A DNA stretch of 64,000 bases from Thermophilibacter provencensis. GTDB lineage: Bacteria > Actinomycetota > Coriobacteriia > Coriobacteriales > Atopobiaceae. Within the stretch, counting starts at the first letter, position 1, and each line of letters starts with the position of its first letter. Below, one piece after another: positions 17,203 to 26,227 of this stretch. Under the pieces are notes generated by a model. The model was not told the origin of the DNA. It saw only the letters and a list, made by a program, of their open reading frames with translations, and did not search any database. The translations under genes were made by a program, and so were the position numbers. The stretch covers positions 1,288,769-1,352,768 of the forward strand of contig NZ_LT671417.1 in NCBI RefSeq assembly GCF_900128445.1, written 5' to 3'.

Positions 17203-18078
17203 CTACTCGCCGGCCGCGGCCCGCCGCCCCAGCTCGACGCAGCCGAGCACTCCCTGGTTGTCGTTCAGACTCGGGGCGACGATGTAGGAGTCGATGTCCT
17301 CGAGCTCGGGCGCGGTGATGTAGCCGCCCAGGTAGTCGAGGGTCTTCTCGCGCACGAGCGGGTAGAGCTGCTCCTGGTGCATGACTCCGCCGCCCAGGAT
17401 GATGCGGCGCGGCGAGTAGCACAGCACGAGGTTGTGGCACATCTGGGCGAGATAGCTCGCCTCGAGCTCCCAGACCTCGGGGCGGTCGGCGAGCTCGGTT
17501 CCCTTGGCCCCCCAGCGCCGCTCGATGGACGGCCCGGCCGCCAGGCCCTCGAGGCAGCTGTCGTGGCTCGGGCAGACGCAGGGACCCTCGTCGCCCGGCA
17601 TGCGGTTGAGCAGCATGTGGCCGGCCTCGGGGTGGAGCATGCCGTGCAGGAGGCGTCCGCCGCACATGACCCCGGCGCCGACCCCCGTGCCGATGGTCAC
17701 GTAGACGAGGTCTGCGATTCCGCGGGACTCGCCGAACGTGGCCTCGCCGAGGCACGCCACGTTGACGTCGGTGTCGTAGCCCACGGGCACCCCGAGCGCG
17801 TCGACGAAGGCCGCGCGAAGGGCGTACCCGCGCCAGGGGAGCTTGGGGGTCTCGAGGATCGTGCCGAAGGAGGGGCTCTCGGGGTCCACGCAGGTGGGCC
17901 CGAAGGCGCCGATGCCCAGGGCGTCGACCCCACGCTCCCCAAACCAGCTGGTGAGCGAGGGAACGGACTCCTCGGGCGTGGTGGTGGGGAAGGACTCCCG
18001 CTCCAAGATCTCGCCCTGCTCGGTGGCCACGGCGCAGACCATCTTGGTCCCGCCCGCTTCGAGTGCTCCGATGCGCAT
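17203..18078 (-). CDS. ROK-family sugar kinase (fructokinase-like)
   Basis: 291 residues. The N-terminal phosphate-binding loop GALEAGGTKMVCAVA, the VTIGTGVGAGVM motif and the ROK zinc site (a His in EAGHM, then CVCPSHDSCLEG) are all present. The short length and GALEAGGTK start match fructokinases such as ScrK/YdhR/GmuE more than glucokinases. It would phosphorylate free fructose or a related hexose. The start follows AGGAGA. A perfect 10-bp dyad (CAGTCGCCCG, 18091-18100 and complement at 18107-18116) sits just upstream and could be an operator. Confidence 0.88.
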   Translation of the reverse strand: MRIGALEAGGTKMVCAVATEQGEILERESFPTTTPEESVPSLTSWFGERGVDALGIGAFGPTCVDPESPSFGTILETPKLPWRGYALRAAFVDALGVPVGYDTDVNVACLGEATFGESRGIADLVYVTIGTGVGAGVMCGGRLLHGMLHPEAGHMLLNRMPGDEGPCVCPSHDSCLEGLAAGPSIERRWGAKGTELADRPEVWELEASYLAQMCHNLVLCYSPRRIILGGGVMHQEQLYPLVREKTLDYLGGYITAPELEDIDSYIVAPSLNDNQGVLGCVELGRRAAAGE

Positions 18079-18425
18079 GCTGTCTCCTATCAGTCGCCCG
18101 GCCCTCCGGGCGACTGCGGGCCGTTGCCGACGCTCACAATATACCTCTCGGGAGCCGCGCATGTGGCATCGGTCTCACATCGCCCCGCGAGAAGGCCGGG
18201 CCAGGGCCGCCGGCGCGCGGGTCTGCGCCGCGAGCGGCGCCTCGAGGCAGCCCGCGCCGCCCGGACTCGAGGCGCCCGTCGAAGGACGTCCCGTCCCCGG
18301 GCCCGTGCGGCCCTCAGCAGACGCGTCGGCCGGCCTGCGCCTCGCCCGCGCCTCGCGGTGCCGCGTCGCGCTAAGATGGGAAAAGGACCTATGCCAGTCG
18401 CGCCGCGATTTGAGGAGGGGCTCAC
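18079..18425. other. Divergent spacer with a 10-bp dyad; no gene
   Basis: Apart from the dyad at 18091-18116, the spacer has a TATATT on the minus strand (18138-18143) suitable as a -10 for the ROK gene, and TAAGAT at 18372-18377 suitable for the gene to the right. The middle is extremely GC-rich and I see no conserved protein in any frame. Confidence 0.45.
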
Positions 18426-19074
18426 ATGGTGCTTCCGTTTTCGAGGAAGGGCGTCACGTATCCCATGCGTGGCTCGGTGTACTACGCCAACCTTGCCGTC
18501 ATCTCGGTGCTTCTCTTTGGGCAGCGTCATCCTCTACGCCGTGGGGCAGGGCGGTACCGACGTGCCCACCCAGGTGAGGGCCGCCGGCGCATACGCCCTC
18601 CCCGTCTCGATCTATCTGCTCGGCGCGCTCATCGGAATCATCTTCGTGCGTCGCGCCAGCGTGACCGTGCCCTCCGCCGCCCAGGTCGCCAGTCGCGCGG
18701 CGAGCGTGGTCAGCCTCGTGACGCTGCTCGCCGCCATGGTCCCCTACCTGATGCCGGAGGTCCCCCAGGGGATGACGCTGCCCGCGACGCTCTTCTGGAG
18801 CGTGTTCGGGCTGCCGATCGTGTCGTTTGCGCTCGGCTTCGTCTATGCGTTCGCCTGGGCACCGATCACGGGGAGCGCCGCTGACCTCTTCGCCCGCGAG
18901 GCGGAGGAGCGTCGCGTGGCCCGCGAGGCGGAGGAGGAGCGGGCGGCCATGAAGGCCAGCTCCGAGGCTCGCGCCCAGCGTCGGGCCGCTCGGGCCCGCC
19001 GCGCGGAGGAGAAGCGCGCCAAGAAGGCAGGCAAGCCGGCGGGCAAGAAGAAGGGCAAGCTGGGCTCCCGCTGA
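18426..19074 (+). pseudogene. Four-helix membrane protein interrupted by a +1 frameshift
   Basis: Translation from ATG 18426 (site GAGGAGGGG) gives MVLPFSRKGVTYPMRG and enters a membrane helix ending VISVLLFG at 18519-18521. Skipping one base (C 18522) continues the helix as SVILYAVG and opens a frame to 19074 with three more helices and a Lys/Arg-rich tail. Read without the skip it leaves the helix and runs unhydrophobically to 18884. Either the gene carries a one-base insertion, the base is a sequencing error, or the shift is used. The joined product, about 215 residues, resembles the protein at 25593-26078 in helix order and in the APIT/APIM-FGFVYA region. Confidence 0.7.
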
Positions 19075-19091
19075 CCCCCCCCCGGCGCGCC

Positions 19092-19859
19092 TCAGAGGAC
19101 GCTGATGTCTCGAATCTCCCCGCGGCTGCCCTCGTAGCGAGAGACCGAATACTCGAACGGCGTGCCGTCGTCAAGAAACCCCGCCTGCGCAATCTCGAGC
19201 ATGGGAATGCCCGGCGTTGTGCTGAGCCTCTTGGCCTCCTCCTCGGTTGCGGGCACGGCGCGAATGATTCTGTGGAAGCTCGAGATCTTGAGACCCAGCG
19301 CGTTGCGGAGGTAGGCGTAGACCGAACCATAGAGATGGGCGCGCCTGAGCCCGGGGATGAGGTCGAGGGGCATGTAGGTGTACTCGGTGACCATGGGCTC
19401 TTCGTCCAGGCAGCGCACGCGGCAGATGCGATAGGTAAAGTCCTCGCGGCTGATGCTCAGGTGTCTGGCAACGTCCTGCGGCGGGTTGACGATCGAGAAG
19501 TCGTAGACCACGGAGCTTATCTCCTTTCCCGTGGCCCTGTGCTTCTCGGTGAAGCCGGCGGCTCGGTCCGACTGCGAGAACATGAAGGAGTCGACCTCGG
19601 GGTCAGCCCCGGCGTCGACGGGTCCCAGGCCTGTCTGCTCGAGAAGCTCGGTGGTGTTCTTCACGTAGGTTCCCGACCCGCGACGACTGGAGATGAGGCC
19701 CCGCTCGGTGAGCAGCTCGATGGCGCGCTTGATGGTGATCTTGCTCACTCCGTAGGCCTCGCAGAGCTCGACCACGGTAGGGAGCTTCGCATTAGGCTTC
19801 AGGGCGCCCGATTCGATGCTGCGCTGGATGTCTGACGCGATGGACTGGTACTTCAGCAT
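19092..19859 (-). CDS. GntR/HutC-family regulator with UTRA sensor domain
   Basis: 255 residues. The N-terminal winged helix (MLKYQSIASDIQRSIESG, LPTVVELCEAYGVSKITIKRAIELL, GSGTYV) is GntR. From about 85 on there is a UTRA ligand domain (YRICRVRCLDEEPMVTEYTYMP, SFHRIIRAVPATEEEAKRL). Members next to PTS operons bind the sugar phosphate, so 6-phospho-beta-glucoside is the likely inducer here. The ATG at 19859 follows AAGGGAG. It is divergent from the beta-glucoside operon, which it probably represses. Confidence 0.93.
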   Translation of the reverse strand: MLKYQSIASDIQRSIESGALKPNAKLPTVVELCEAYGVSKITIKRAIELLTERGLISSRRGSGTYVKNTTELLEQTGLGPVDAGADPEVDSFMFSQSDRAAGFTEKHRATGKEISSVVYDFSIVNPPQDVARHLSISREDFTYRICRVRCLDEEPMVTEYTYMPLDLIPGLRRAHLYGSVYAYLRNALGLKISSFHRIIRAVPATEEEAKRLSTTPGIPMLEIAQAGFLDDGTPFEYSVSRYEGSRGEIRDISVL

Positions 19860-20081
19860 GGTGGCTCCCTTCTTGGGGTGGAGGGCGGAGAGACTGTCCG
19901 TGAACGGTAGAAATCGAGCCGCCAACGGTGCTTCTCGCCGGGTCGTTATTCTATATCTGCCGGCTTTTTGCCGGTTGGTGTTGCGCTGAGGTCAACTAAA
20001 CCGCAGGTCAACGTGGCTTCTTCCTCAACTTCCCTTTCTTATTTCCTAAGTGTAGCGCGACTATTCACTCAGAAATAATCC

Positions 20082-20147
20082 TCAACAGAACAATTAGAGC
20101 GCTATAATCTAAATAACAAAGCGTGATAAAAAAACCGCATCACGCTT
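20082..20147 (+). promoter_or_regulatory. Promoter and candidate operator of the beta-glucoside operon
   Basis: The divergent spacer 19860-20176 is AT-rich compared with the rest of the window. TATAAT at 20103-20108 is preceded by TCAACA at 20082-20087 (15-base spacer). Just after the presumed start point is a perfect 9-bp dyad, AAGCGTGAT (20119-20127) and ATCACGCTT (20139-20147), a good candidate for GntR binding or for a leader hairpin. No gene lies in the spacer. Confidence 0.6.
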
Positions 20148-20176
20148 GAATCAGCAGTAGCGAGAACGGAGGGCAC

Positions 20177-21577
20177 ATGTCAGGTCCAACTCTGCCCGAG
20201 AACTTCTTCTTCGGGGCGGCGATGTCCGGTCCGCAGACGGAGGGAGGATGGAACGTAGGCGGCAAGCTCGAGAACGTGTGGGACACCTGGTCCAACGAGG
20301 ACATCGAGGCGTTCCACAACCGCGTGGGCTCCTACGTGGGCAACGACTTCATGCACCACTACAAGGAGGACCTTGCCATCCTCAAGGGCCTCGGGCTCGA
20401 CAGCTTCCGCACGTCGATCCAGTGGAGCCGCCTGCTCGACGCGGACGGCAGCATCAACCCCGAGGGCGCGGCCTGGTACCACGAGCTCTTCCGCGCGGCG
20501 CGCGAGGAGGGGCTCGAGCCCTTCGTGACCCTCTACCACTTCGACCTCCCCACCTATCTCTTCCGCCGCGGCGGCTGGGAGAGCCGCGAGACCTGCGAGG
20601 CGTACGCGAACTACGTCGAGAAGGCGCTCCACGAGTTCGGCAAGGAGGTCCGGTACTGGTTCACGTTCAACGAGCCGAGCGTCGAGCCCGAGAACCGCTA
20701 CTGGCACGGCGGCTGGTACCCGCAGCACCACAGCTTCCGCGAGGCCGTGGTGGCGCAGTACAACATCTCGGTCGCGCACGCGCTCGGCGTCGCCCGCTAC
20801 CGCGCGGCGCGCGAGGAGGGCGCGCTCCGTCCGGACGCGCGGATCGGCATCGTGTGCAACTTCAGCCCCTCCTACACCAAGGAGGACCCGAGCGAGGCCG
20901 ACCTCGAGGCGCTGCGCATGAACGACGGCCTCACCACGCGCTGGTGGCTCGACCTCGCGACCAAGGGCAGCCTGCCCGCGGACGTGCTCGAGACCCTCGC
21001 CCGCCTCGGGACGCCCGTCCCGGCGCGCCCCGGCGACGAGGAGGTCCTGCGCTCGGGCGTCGTGGACTGGCTCGGCTGCAACTACTACCAGCCCTGCCGC
21101 GTGCAGGCGCCGAGCCGCGACCGCGACGAGTGGGGCAACCCGCTCTTCGCCGAGCCCTACGTCTGGCCCGAGCGCGTCATGAACGAGAGCCGCGGCTGGG
21201 AGATCTACCCCAAGGGCATCTACGACTTCGGCATGAAGTGCCGCGACGAGTACCCCGACCTCGAGTGGTTCGTGTCCGAGAACGGCATCGGCATCGAGGG
21301 CGAGTACAAGAACCGCGACGAGAGCGGCCAGATCCAGGACGACTACCGCGTCGACTTCGTGCGCGACCACCTCGCCTGGATCGCCCGCGCGATCGACGAC
21401 GGCGCCAAGTGCAAGGGCTACCACTACTGGGGCCTCATCGACAACTGGTCCTGGGCGAACGCCTTCAAGAACCGCTATGGCTTCGTCGAGGTCGACCTCA
21501 TGGAGAACTACGACCGCAGGCCCAAGAAGTCCGCGGCGTGGCTCAGGGAGGTTGTCGCGACACACGTGGTGAAGTAG
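20177..21577 (+). CDS. GH1 beta-glucosidase / 6-phospho-beta-glucosidase
   Basis: 466 residues, usual for GH1. The acid/base Glu is in TFNEPS and the nucleophile Glu in VSENGIGIEG. LPENFFFGAAMSGPQTEGGW matches the family N-terminus. As first gene of a PTS operon it most likely splits phosphorylated beta-glucosides inside the cell. A second, unrelated enzyme for the same bond (GH4) closes the operon. ATG 20177, site GGAGGG. Confidence 0.92.
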   Translation: MSGPTLPENFFFGAAMSGPQTEGGWNVGGKLENVWDTWSNEDIEAFHNRVGSYVGNDFMHHYKEDLAILKGLGLDSFRTSIQWSRLLDADGSINPEGAAWYHELFRAAREEGLEPFVTLYHFDLPTYLFRRGGWESRETCEAYANYVEKALHEFGKEVRYWFTFNEPSVEPENRYWHGGWYPQHHSFREAVVAQYNISVAHALGVARYRAAREEGALRPDARIGIVCNFSPSYTKEDPSEADLEALRMNDGLTTRWWLDLATKGSLPADVLETLARLGTPVPARPGDEEVLRSGVVDWLGCNYYQPCRVQAPSRDRDEWGNPLFAEPYVWPERVMNESRGWEIYPKGIYDFGMKCRDEYPDLEWFVSENGIGIEGEYKNRDESGQIQDDYRVDFVRDHLAWIARAIDDGAKCKGYHYWGLIDNWSWANAFKNRYGFVEVDLMENYDRRPKKSAAWLREVVATHVVK

Positions 21578-21588
21578 GTCCTCGGGCC

Positions 21589-21608
21589 GGACCGGGGGGG
21601 AACGGTCC
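21589..21608 (+). other. Intercistronic hairpin between GH1 and EIIC genes
   Basis: GGACCG (21589-21594) and CGGTCC (21603-21608) with flanking GGGCC/GGG pairs can fold into a short GC hairpin 12 bases after the GH1 stop. With no T run it is more likely an mRNA-processing or attenuating element than a full terminator. Confidence 0.4.
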
Positions 21609-21709
21609 CGGGCTCCCTCCCCTCGGTTCGGCCATCGGATACGCGTCCCCTGGAGAGGGGCGCGATGGCACGGCTGATGTTTCCAACAGTTCAGTTAGGA
21701 GTGAAAGAC

Positions 21710-23092
21710 ATGGCCAACGGACAAAGCTTCCTCGACAAGTTCGCGGAAGTCTCCGCCAAGGTCGGCAACCAGGTGCACCTGCGCAGCCTGCGCGATGGCT
21801 TCGCCACCATCATGCCGATCTTCATCCTCGCCGGCATCGCGGCGCTGCTCAACAACGTTGTCTTCACGTTCCTGTGGAGCGCGGACCCGAGCAGCCCCGG
21901 GCTCTTCCCGAACGCCGACGTGCTCGCCACGGCCCAGTACTGGGGCAACTCGCTCACGCAGGGCGCGCTCTCCATCTCGGCCATCCTGCTGTGCGCCATG
22001 GTGGGCTACAGCTTCGCGAACAACAAGCGCTTCGACAACCCCGTCTCGTGCGTGGTGGTGGCGCTCGCGGTCTTCTTCATCATGATGCCGCAGACGGTGG
22101 CTGCCAACCTTGCTGCGTCATCGCCGCTCTACGTGGCCGAAGAGGTGACCACCGCTCAGGTCTCGAGCGCGTTCATCACCAACTACACGGGCACCAACGG
22201 CATGTTCACCGCCATCATCATCGGCCTGTTTGCGCCCACGCTCTTCATCAAGGTCTCGGGCGTCGAGAAGCTGCGCATCAAGATGCCCGAGGGCGTGCCG
22301 CCCGCGGTCGAGAAGTCCTTCAACGTCCTGATCCCGATGCTGCTCACCCTGGGCGCCTTCGGCGTGCTCTCGATGGTTCTCCACGCAGGCTTCCAGACTG
22401 ACGTCACTGCTCTCATCAACACCTTCATCCAGACCCCGCTGCGAGCCCTCACCACCAACCCGATCGGCCTCGTGGTGATCTACTCGCTCGGCGTGTTCCT
22501 GTTCACCCTCGGCATCCACCAGTCCACCATCAACGGCGTGCTCGTCGAGCCCGTCCTCACGGTCGTGCTCGTCGAGGCCACGAGCGTGTACAGCTCCGGC
22601 GGCATCGACGCCGTGATCGCCCGTCCGGACCTGTGGCTCAACATGAACACCATCAACGTCTACGCGCTCATGGGAGGCTCGGGCTGCACGCTGGCGCTGC
22701 TCGTCGCAACGTTCATCTGGGGCAAGTGGCGCCCCTCCCGCGAGGTTGCCAAGCTCGGCATCCTGCCCGCCATCTTCAACATCAACGAGCCGGTCATCTA
22801 CGGCTACCCGATAGTGTTCAACATCCCGCTCATGGTTCCGTTCGTGCTCAACACCATCATCGGCATCCTCGTCGGCTACTTCGCCACGGTCATCGGCCTC
22901 GTCAGCCCCACCTGCATCCAGGTGCCCTGGACCACCCCGATCATCGCCTCGGGCATCCTGTCCACGGGCGGCGACATCCGCGCGGGCATTCTCCAGATCG
23001 TGCTGCTGGTAATCTTCACGCTGATCTACCTGCCCTTCATGAAGGCATCGGAGACCGCGCAGCGCAAGCAGTTCGAGATAGCTCAGGAGTAG
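21710..23092 (+). CDS. celB: PTS EIIC, lactose/cellobiose family
   Basis: 460 residues, about ten membrane helices. It is the sugar-translocating subunit of the cellobiose/beta-glucoside PTS. Family segments are VHLRSLRDGFATIMPIFILAG near the N-terminus, FTLGIHQSTINGVL in the substrate region and PAIFNINEPVIYGYPIVFNI before the last helices. The ATG at 21710 follows TTAGGAGTG; an upstream in-frame ATG at 21665 has only a weaker GAGAGGGG. Confidence 0.94.
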   Translation: MANGQSFLDKFAEVSAKVGNQVHLRSLRDGFATIMPIFILAGIAALLNNVVFTFLWSADPSSPGLFPNADVLATAQYWGNSLTQGALSISAILLCAMVGYSFANNKRFDNPVSCVVVALAVFFIMMPQTVAANLAASSPLYVAEEVTTAQVSSAFITNYTGTNGMFTAIIIGLFAPTLFIKVSGVEKLRIKMPEGVPPAVEKSFNVLIPMLLTLGAFGVLSMVLHAGFQTDVTALINTFIQTPLRALTTNPIGLVVIYSLGVFLFTLGIHQSTINGVLVEPVLTVVLVEATSVYSSGGIDAVIARPDLWLNMNTINVYALMGGSGCTLALLVATFIWGKWRPSREVAKLGILPAIFNINEPVIYGYPIVFNIPLMVPFVLNTIIGILVGYFATVIGLVSPTCIQVPWTTPIIASGILSTGGDIRAGILQIVLLVIFTLIYLPFMKASETAQRKQFEIAQE

Positions 23093-23113
23093 TCGCGTAG
23101 TTCCCCCCGCCCC

Positions 23114-23144
23114 CTGCGGACGGGCCATGCCAGCTCGTCCGCAG
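23114..23144 (+). other. Intercistronic hairpin between EIIC and EIIB genes
   Basis: CTGCGGACG (23114-23122) pairs perfectly with CGTCCGCAG (23136-23144). It lies 21 bases after the EIIC stop and could protect the upstream message or reduce readthrough into the small cytoplasmic PTS subunits. Confidence 0.45.
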
Positions 23145-23243
23145 AGGGCGCCCCCCGGAGGGGCCCCATGCCAAGAAGCGGTGACCGTCATCTGGCGGTC
23201 GTCGGATGCAACGGACCGGTATGCCGGTCGGAAAGGACAGATC

Positions 23244-23543
23244 ATGAAGATCATGCTGTGCTGCAACGCGGGCATGTCCACGAGCCTGCTCGTCCAGAAG
23301 ATGCAGAAGGAGGCCGCGAGCCGCGGCGAGGAGGTCGCAATCGAGGCGCGCCCGATGAACGAGGCCATGGACCACATCAGCGAGGCCGACGTCATCCTCC
23401 TTGGGCCCCAGATCGGCTACGCGAGGGGCGACTTCGAGAAGGCCGTCGAGGGGCGCATCCCCGTCGCCGTCATCCCGATGGTCGACTACGGCCGCATGAA
23501 CGCCGCCAAGATTCTCGACGACGTCAAGAAGATGCTCGGCTAG
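23244..23543 (+). CDS. celA: PTS EIIB, lactose/cellobiose family
   Basis: 99 residues. It carries the phosphoryl group on a Cys in the N-terminal loop: MKIMLCCNAGMSTSLLV, where the second Cys of the CC pair aligns with the family's active Cys. It passes phosphate from EIIA to the incoming sugar at EIIC. ATG 23244, site GAAAGGA. Confidence 0.94.
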   Translation: MKIMLCCNAGMSTSLLVQKMQKEAASRGEEVAIEARPMNEAMDHISEADVILLGPQIGYARGDFEKAVEGRIPVAVIPMVDYGRMNAAKILDDVKKMLG

Positions 23544-23577
23544 CCGCGAGCACCCGACCGCAGAGAGGAGAGGTCTG

Positions 23578-23913
23578 ATGGACGAAGAGATGGAGATGAT
23601 CTGCTTCCAGATCATCAGCTGCGTGGGCACCGCCAAGTCCTGCTACGTCAACTCGATCGCCAAGGCCGAGGAGGGTGACTTCGAGGCCGCCGAGGAGCTC
23701 ATCAAGCAGGGTGACGAGGCATACGCCGCCGGGCATGACGTTCACATGCAGCTTCTGACCTCCGAGGCCAACGGCGAGCGCAAGGGCACCCCGCTGCTGC
23801 TCCTGCACGCCGAGGACCAGATGGCGAGCGCCGAGACCTGCAAGCTCATGGCGCAGAACTTCGCCAAGGTCTACCGCGAGCTTCTCGAGCTCAGGGGCGT
23901 GGCGAGCGCGTAG
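23578..23913 (+). CDS. celC: PTS EIIA, lactose/cellobiose family
   Basis: 111 residues, all helical, trimeric in known members. The phosphorylated His is in LLLLHAEDQMASAE near residue 78. It receives phosphate from HPr. Site AGAGGAGAGG. Confidence 0.94.
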   Translation: MDEEMEMICFQIISCVGTAKSCYVNSIAKAEEGDFEAAEELIKQGDEAYAAGHDVHMQLLTSEANGERKGTPLLLLHAEDQMASAETCKLMAQNFAKVYRELLELRGVASA

Positions 23914-23970
23914 CGCGAGGCCGCGCCGGCGCCTGGGAGCCGGGCACAACCGCATGTTCATCGCACGTTG

Positions 23971-24000
23971 AAGGGCGCTGCCGGAGACGGTGGCGCCCTT
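23971..24000 (+). other. Hairpin before the GH4 gene
   Basis: AAGGGCGC (23971-23978) and GCGCCCTT (23993-24000) form a perfect 8-bp stem 58 bases after the EIIA stop and 39 bases before the GH4 start. It is a possible attenuator or processing site within the operon. Confidence 0.4.
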
Positions 24001-24038
24001 CTGAGAAGGGGAGCGTTTCAGACAGAAGGGAGCCAGGC

Positions 24039-25442
24039 ATGGCCAAGAAGAACGAGAGCGCACAGGGAAGCCGCCCGATCAAGATCGCCACCATCGGAGG
24101 AGGATCGAGCTACACTCCCGAGCTCGTCGAGGGCTTCATCAAGCGCTACGACTCCTGTCCGGTGCGCGAGCTGTGGCTCGTCGACGTCCCCGAGGGCGAG
24201 GAGAAGCTCGAGATCGTGGGAGGGCTCGCCCAGCGCATGGTCGAGGCGGCGGGCCTGCCCATGGAGGTCCACCTCACGCTTGACCGTCGCGAGGCGCTTG
24301 TCGGCGCAGACTTCGTGACCACGCAGTTCCGCGTGGGACAGCTCGACGCGCGCATCAAGGACGAGCGCATCGCCCTCAAGCACGGCCTCATCGGCCAGGA
24401 GACCAACGGCGCCGCGGGCATGTTCAAGGCCCTGCGCACCATCCCGGTGATCTTCGACATCATCCGTGACATGGAGGAGCTCTGCCCCGACGCCTGGCTC
24501 GTCAACTTCACCAACCCGGTGGGCATCGTGACCGAGGCCGTCCTGCGCCACACCAGCTGGAGAAGGATTATCGGCCTGTGCAACTGTCCGATATCCATGC
24601 GCTTCGGCATCGCCAGGTGGATGGACGTCGACCCCGACCGCGTGCGCATGGAGCTCTCAGGCCTCAACCACCACTTCTTCGTGACCGACGTCTACATCGA
24701 CGGGAAGAGCCGCTTCGAGGAGGTGCTCGAGCGCTACTGCGAGCTGCCGGTTGAGGAGCTGGGCACCATGAAGAACATCATGGCCATCCCCTGGTCCAAG
24801 CGTCTCATCCGCGGCCTACGCGCCATTCCGGTGAGCTACCTCAACTACTACTTCTCCACGCGTGAGGAGCTCGAGCAGCTCGAGAAGGACTATCAGGCCC
24901 ACGGCGTGCGCGCAGAGGTGGTCAAGCAGGTCGAAGCCGAGCTCTTCGAGCTCTACAAGGACGCCGAGCTGCACGTCAAGCCCAGGCAGCTCGAGGAGCG
25001 CGGCGGCGCCCACTACTCCGACGCGGCCTGCTCCGTGATCGACTCCATCGTGAACGACCGCGGCGACATCCAGTACGTCGACGTCCAGAACAAGGGTGCC
25101 GTCACGAGCCTGCCCTACGAGAGCGCCGTGGAGTGCGCGTGCGTCATTACCGGTGACGGTCCCAAACCCATCGCAGTGGGAGAGCTCTCTCCGGCCATCA
25201 ACGGCACGATTCAGATGATCAAGAGCTTCGAGCGCATGGTCGCCGAGGCCGCAGTGACCGGAAGCAAGGACGTTGCCGTGGCGGCCCTGGTCGCCAACAA
25301 GCTCTGCGACTCCGACGCGGTTGCCAACGAGGTCTTTGATGAGCTCTGCGAGGCACACAGGGACTATCTGCCGCAGTTCTACAACGAGGATGGATCGCCA
25401 AGGGAGGCTCTACGGCGCAGCCAGGCCTGCGCCCTGGTCTAG
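24039..25442 (+). CDS. celF: GH4 6-phospho-beta-glucosidase (NAD/metal dependent)
   Basis: 467 residues. The NAD-binding start IKIATIGGGSSYTPELVEG, the metal-site GLCNCPISMRFG and the SGLNHHFFV segment are GH4 hallmarks of LicH/CelF. These enzymes use an NAD oxidation/reduction mechanism unlike classical glycosidases. Last gene of the PTS operon; site GAAGGGAG. Confidence 0.94.
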   Translation: MAKKNESAQGSRPIKIATIGGGSSYTPELVEGFIKRYDSCPVRELWLVDVPEGEEKLEIVGGLAQRMVEAAGLPMEVHLTLDRREALVGADFVTTQFRVGQLDARIKDERIALKHGLIGQETNGAAGMFKALRTIPVIFDIIRDMEELCPDAWLVNFTNPVGIVTEAVLRHTSWRRIIGLCNCPISMRFGIARWMDVDPDRVRMELSGLNHHFFVTDVYIDGKSRFEEVLERYCELPVEELGTMKNIMAIPWSKRLIRGLRAIPVSYLNYYFSTREELEQLEKDYQAHGVRAEVVKQVEAELFELYKDAELHVKPRQLEERGGAHYSDAACSVIDSIVNDRGDIQYVDVQNKGAVTSLPYESAVECACVITGDGPKPIAVGELSPAINGTIQMIKSFERMVAEAAVTGSKDVAVAALVANKLCDSDAVANEVFDELCEAHRDYLPQFYNEDGSPREALRRSQACALV

Positions 25443-25592
25443 CGAGCCGCGCGCTCAGCGCTGGTCGACCTGAGATGGCTCGTGCCGCAGCTTGACGACC
25501 GGTCTCATGCGCCGCGGGTATAATGCTCACGTTGCACGCTGTCGTTGCGCCGTGGGGACAGCATAGCCCGACGCGCGTCGAGAGAGGACGTC

Positions 25593-26078
25593 GTGAAGAA
25601 GTCTACGTTCATTGGTAACTTTGTCGCCTGGGTCATCGTGGCGGCGCTGGGCATAGCGTTTCTCGCGTGGTATCACATGACCGACTTCGAGGTCGTCTCT
25701 GCGGCCATCGGTGACTCCGCGCTCGTGCAGCTGGGGGTCGTGCTCGCCTCGCCGCTGCTGCTCTATGCGATTGGCGTGCTCATCGGCCTTCTGCTCGTGA
25801 GGTTCAAGCGCATCAGGATGGGGGGCGTCGCCCGGACGGTCTGCCTCGTGCTGGCGCTGCTCGCCCTCGCGTTCGTGCTGCTCGCCGGGGTGCCCGCGCT
25901 TGCGCCGGACACCGCGGGGACGCTCATGATCCCGACGGTGGTGGTCGTCTACGTCACGATGGTGGCGCCGATCATGGTCATGTTCTTCGGGTTCCTCTAC
26001 GCGCTGGGCCTCGCGCCGGCAGACGCCTCCAAGCGCGGGCCGCTCTCCCGGCACCTGCCGGACGAGCGCGCGGAGTAG
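25593..26078 (+). CDS. Small four-helix membrane protein, unknown
   Basis: 161 residues from a GTG with AGAGAGG upstream. Four helices are predicted (about 8-26, 45-68, 78-98, 110-138). The second (LLLYAIGVLIGLLLVRFKRI) and fourth (APIMVMFFGFLYALGLAP) resemble those of the frameshifted gene at 18426-19074, so the two are probably paralogues. No function is suggested. TATAAT at 25519-25524 with TTGACG at 25492-25497 (21-base spacing, long) could be its promoter. Confidence 0.75.
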   Translation: MKKSTFIGNFVAWVIVAALGIAFLAWYHMTDFEVVSAAIGDSALVQLGVVLASPLLLYAIGVLIGLLLVRFKRIRMGGVARTVCLVLALLALAFVLLAGVPALAPDTAGTLMIPTVVVVYVTMVAPIMVMFFGFLYALGLAPADASKRGPLSRHLPDERAE

Positions 26079-26098
26079 CCGCCGGGCGTTGCGTCGGC

Positions 26099-26144
26099 GG
26101 CCCGCTTGACGAGACCTTCCCTGACGAGGGCGGGTCAAGCGGGC
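26099..26144. terminator. Hairpin after the four-helix protein gene
   Basis: GCCCGCTTGAC and GTCAAGCGGGC form a perfect 11-bp stem (ends near 26100-26110 and 26134-26144) 22 bases past the stop. There is no T tract. Confidence 0.55.
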
Positions 26145-26145
26145 G

Positions 26146-26176
26146 TTGAGGGGCGCCTCTCTATGCCGGTTATAAT
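26146..26176 (+). promoter_or_regulatory. Probable promoter of the 202-residue membrane protein
   Basis: TATAAT at 26171-26176 with TTGAGG at 26146-26151; the 19-base spacing is slightly long. The gene starts 52 bases downstream. Confidence 0.45.
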
Positions 26177-26227
26177 TTGAAGTTCTGATTTTCGCCCGTG
26201 ACCGTCCTTCTCGCGGAGAGGAAACGC

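Noticed and set aside
17155-18425. Long plus-strand open frame leading into the frameshifted membrane protein
   Set aside because: It is antisense to the ROK kinase; the conserved part begins only at 18426 with a ribosome site in another frame.
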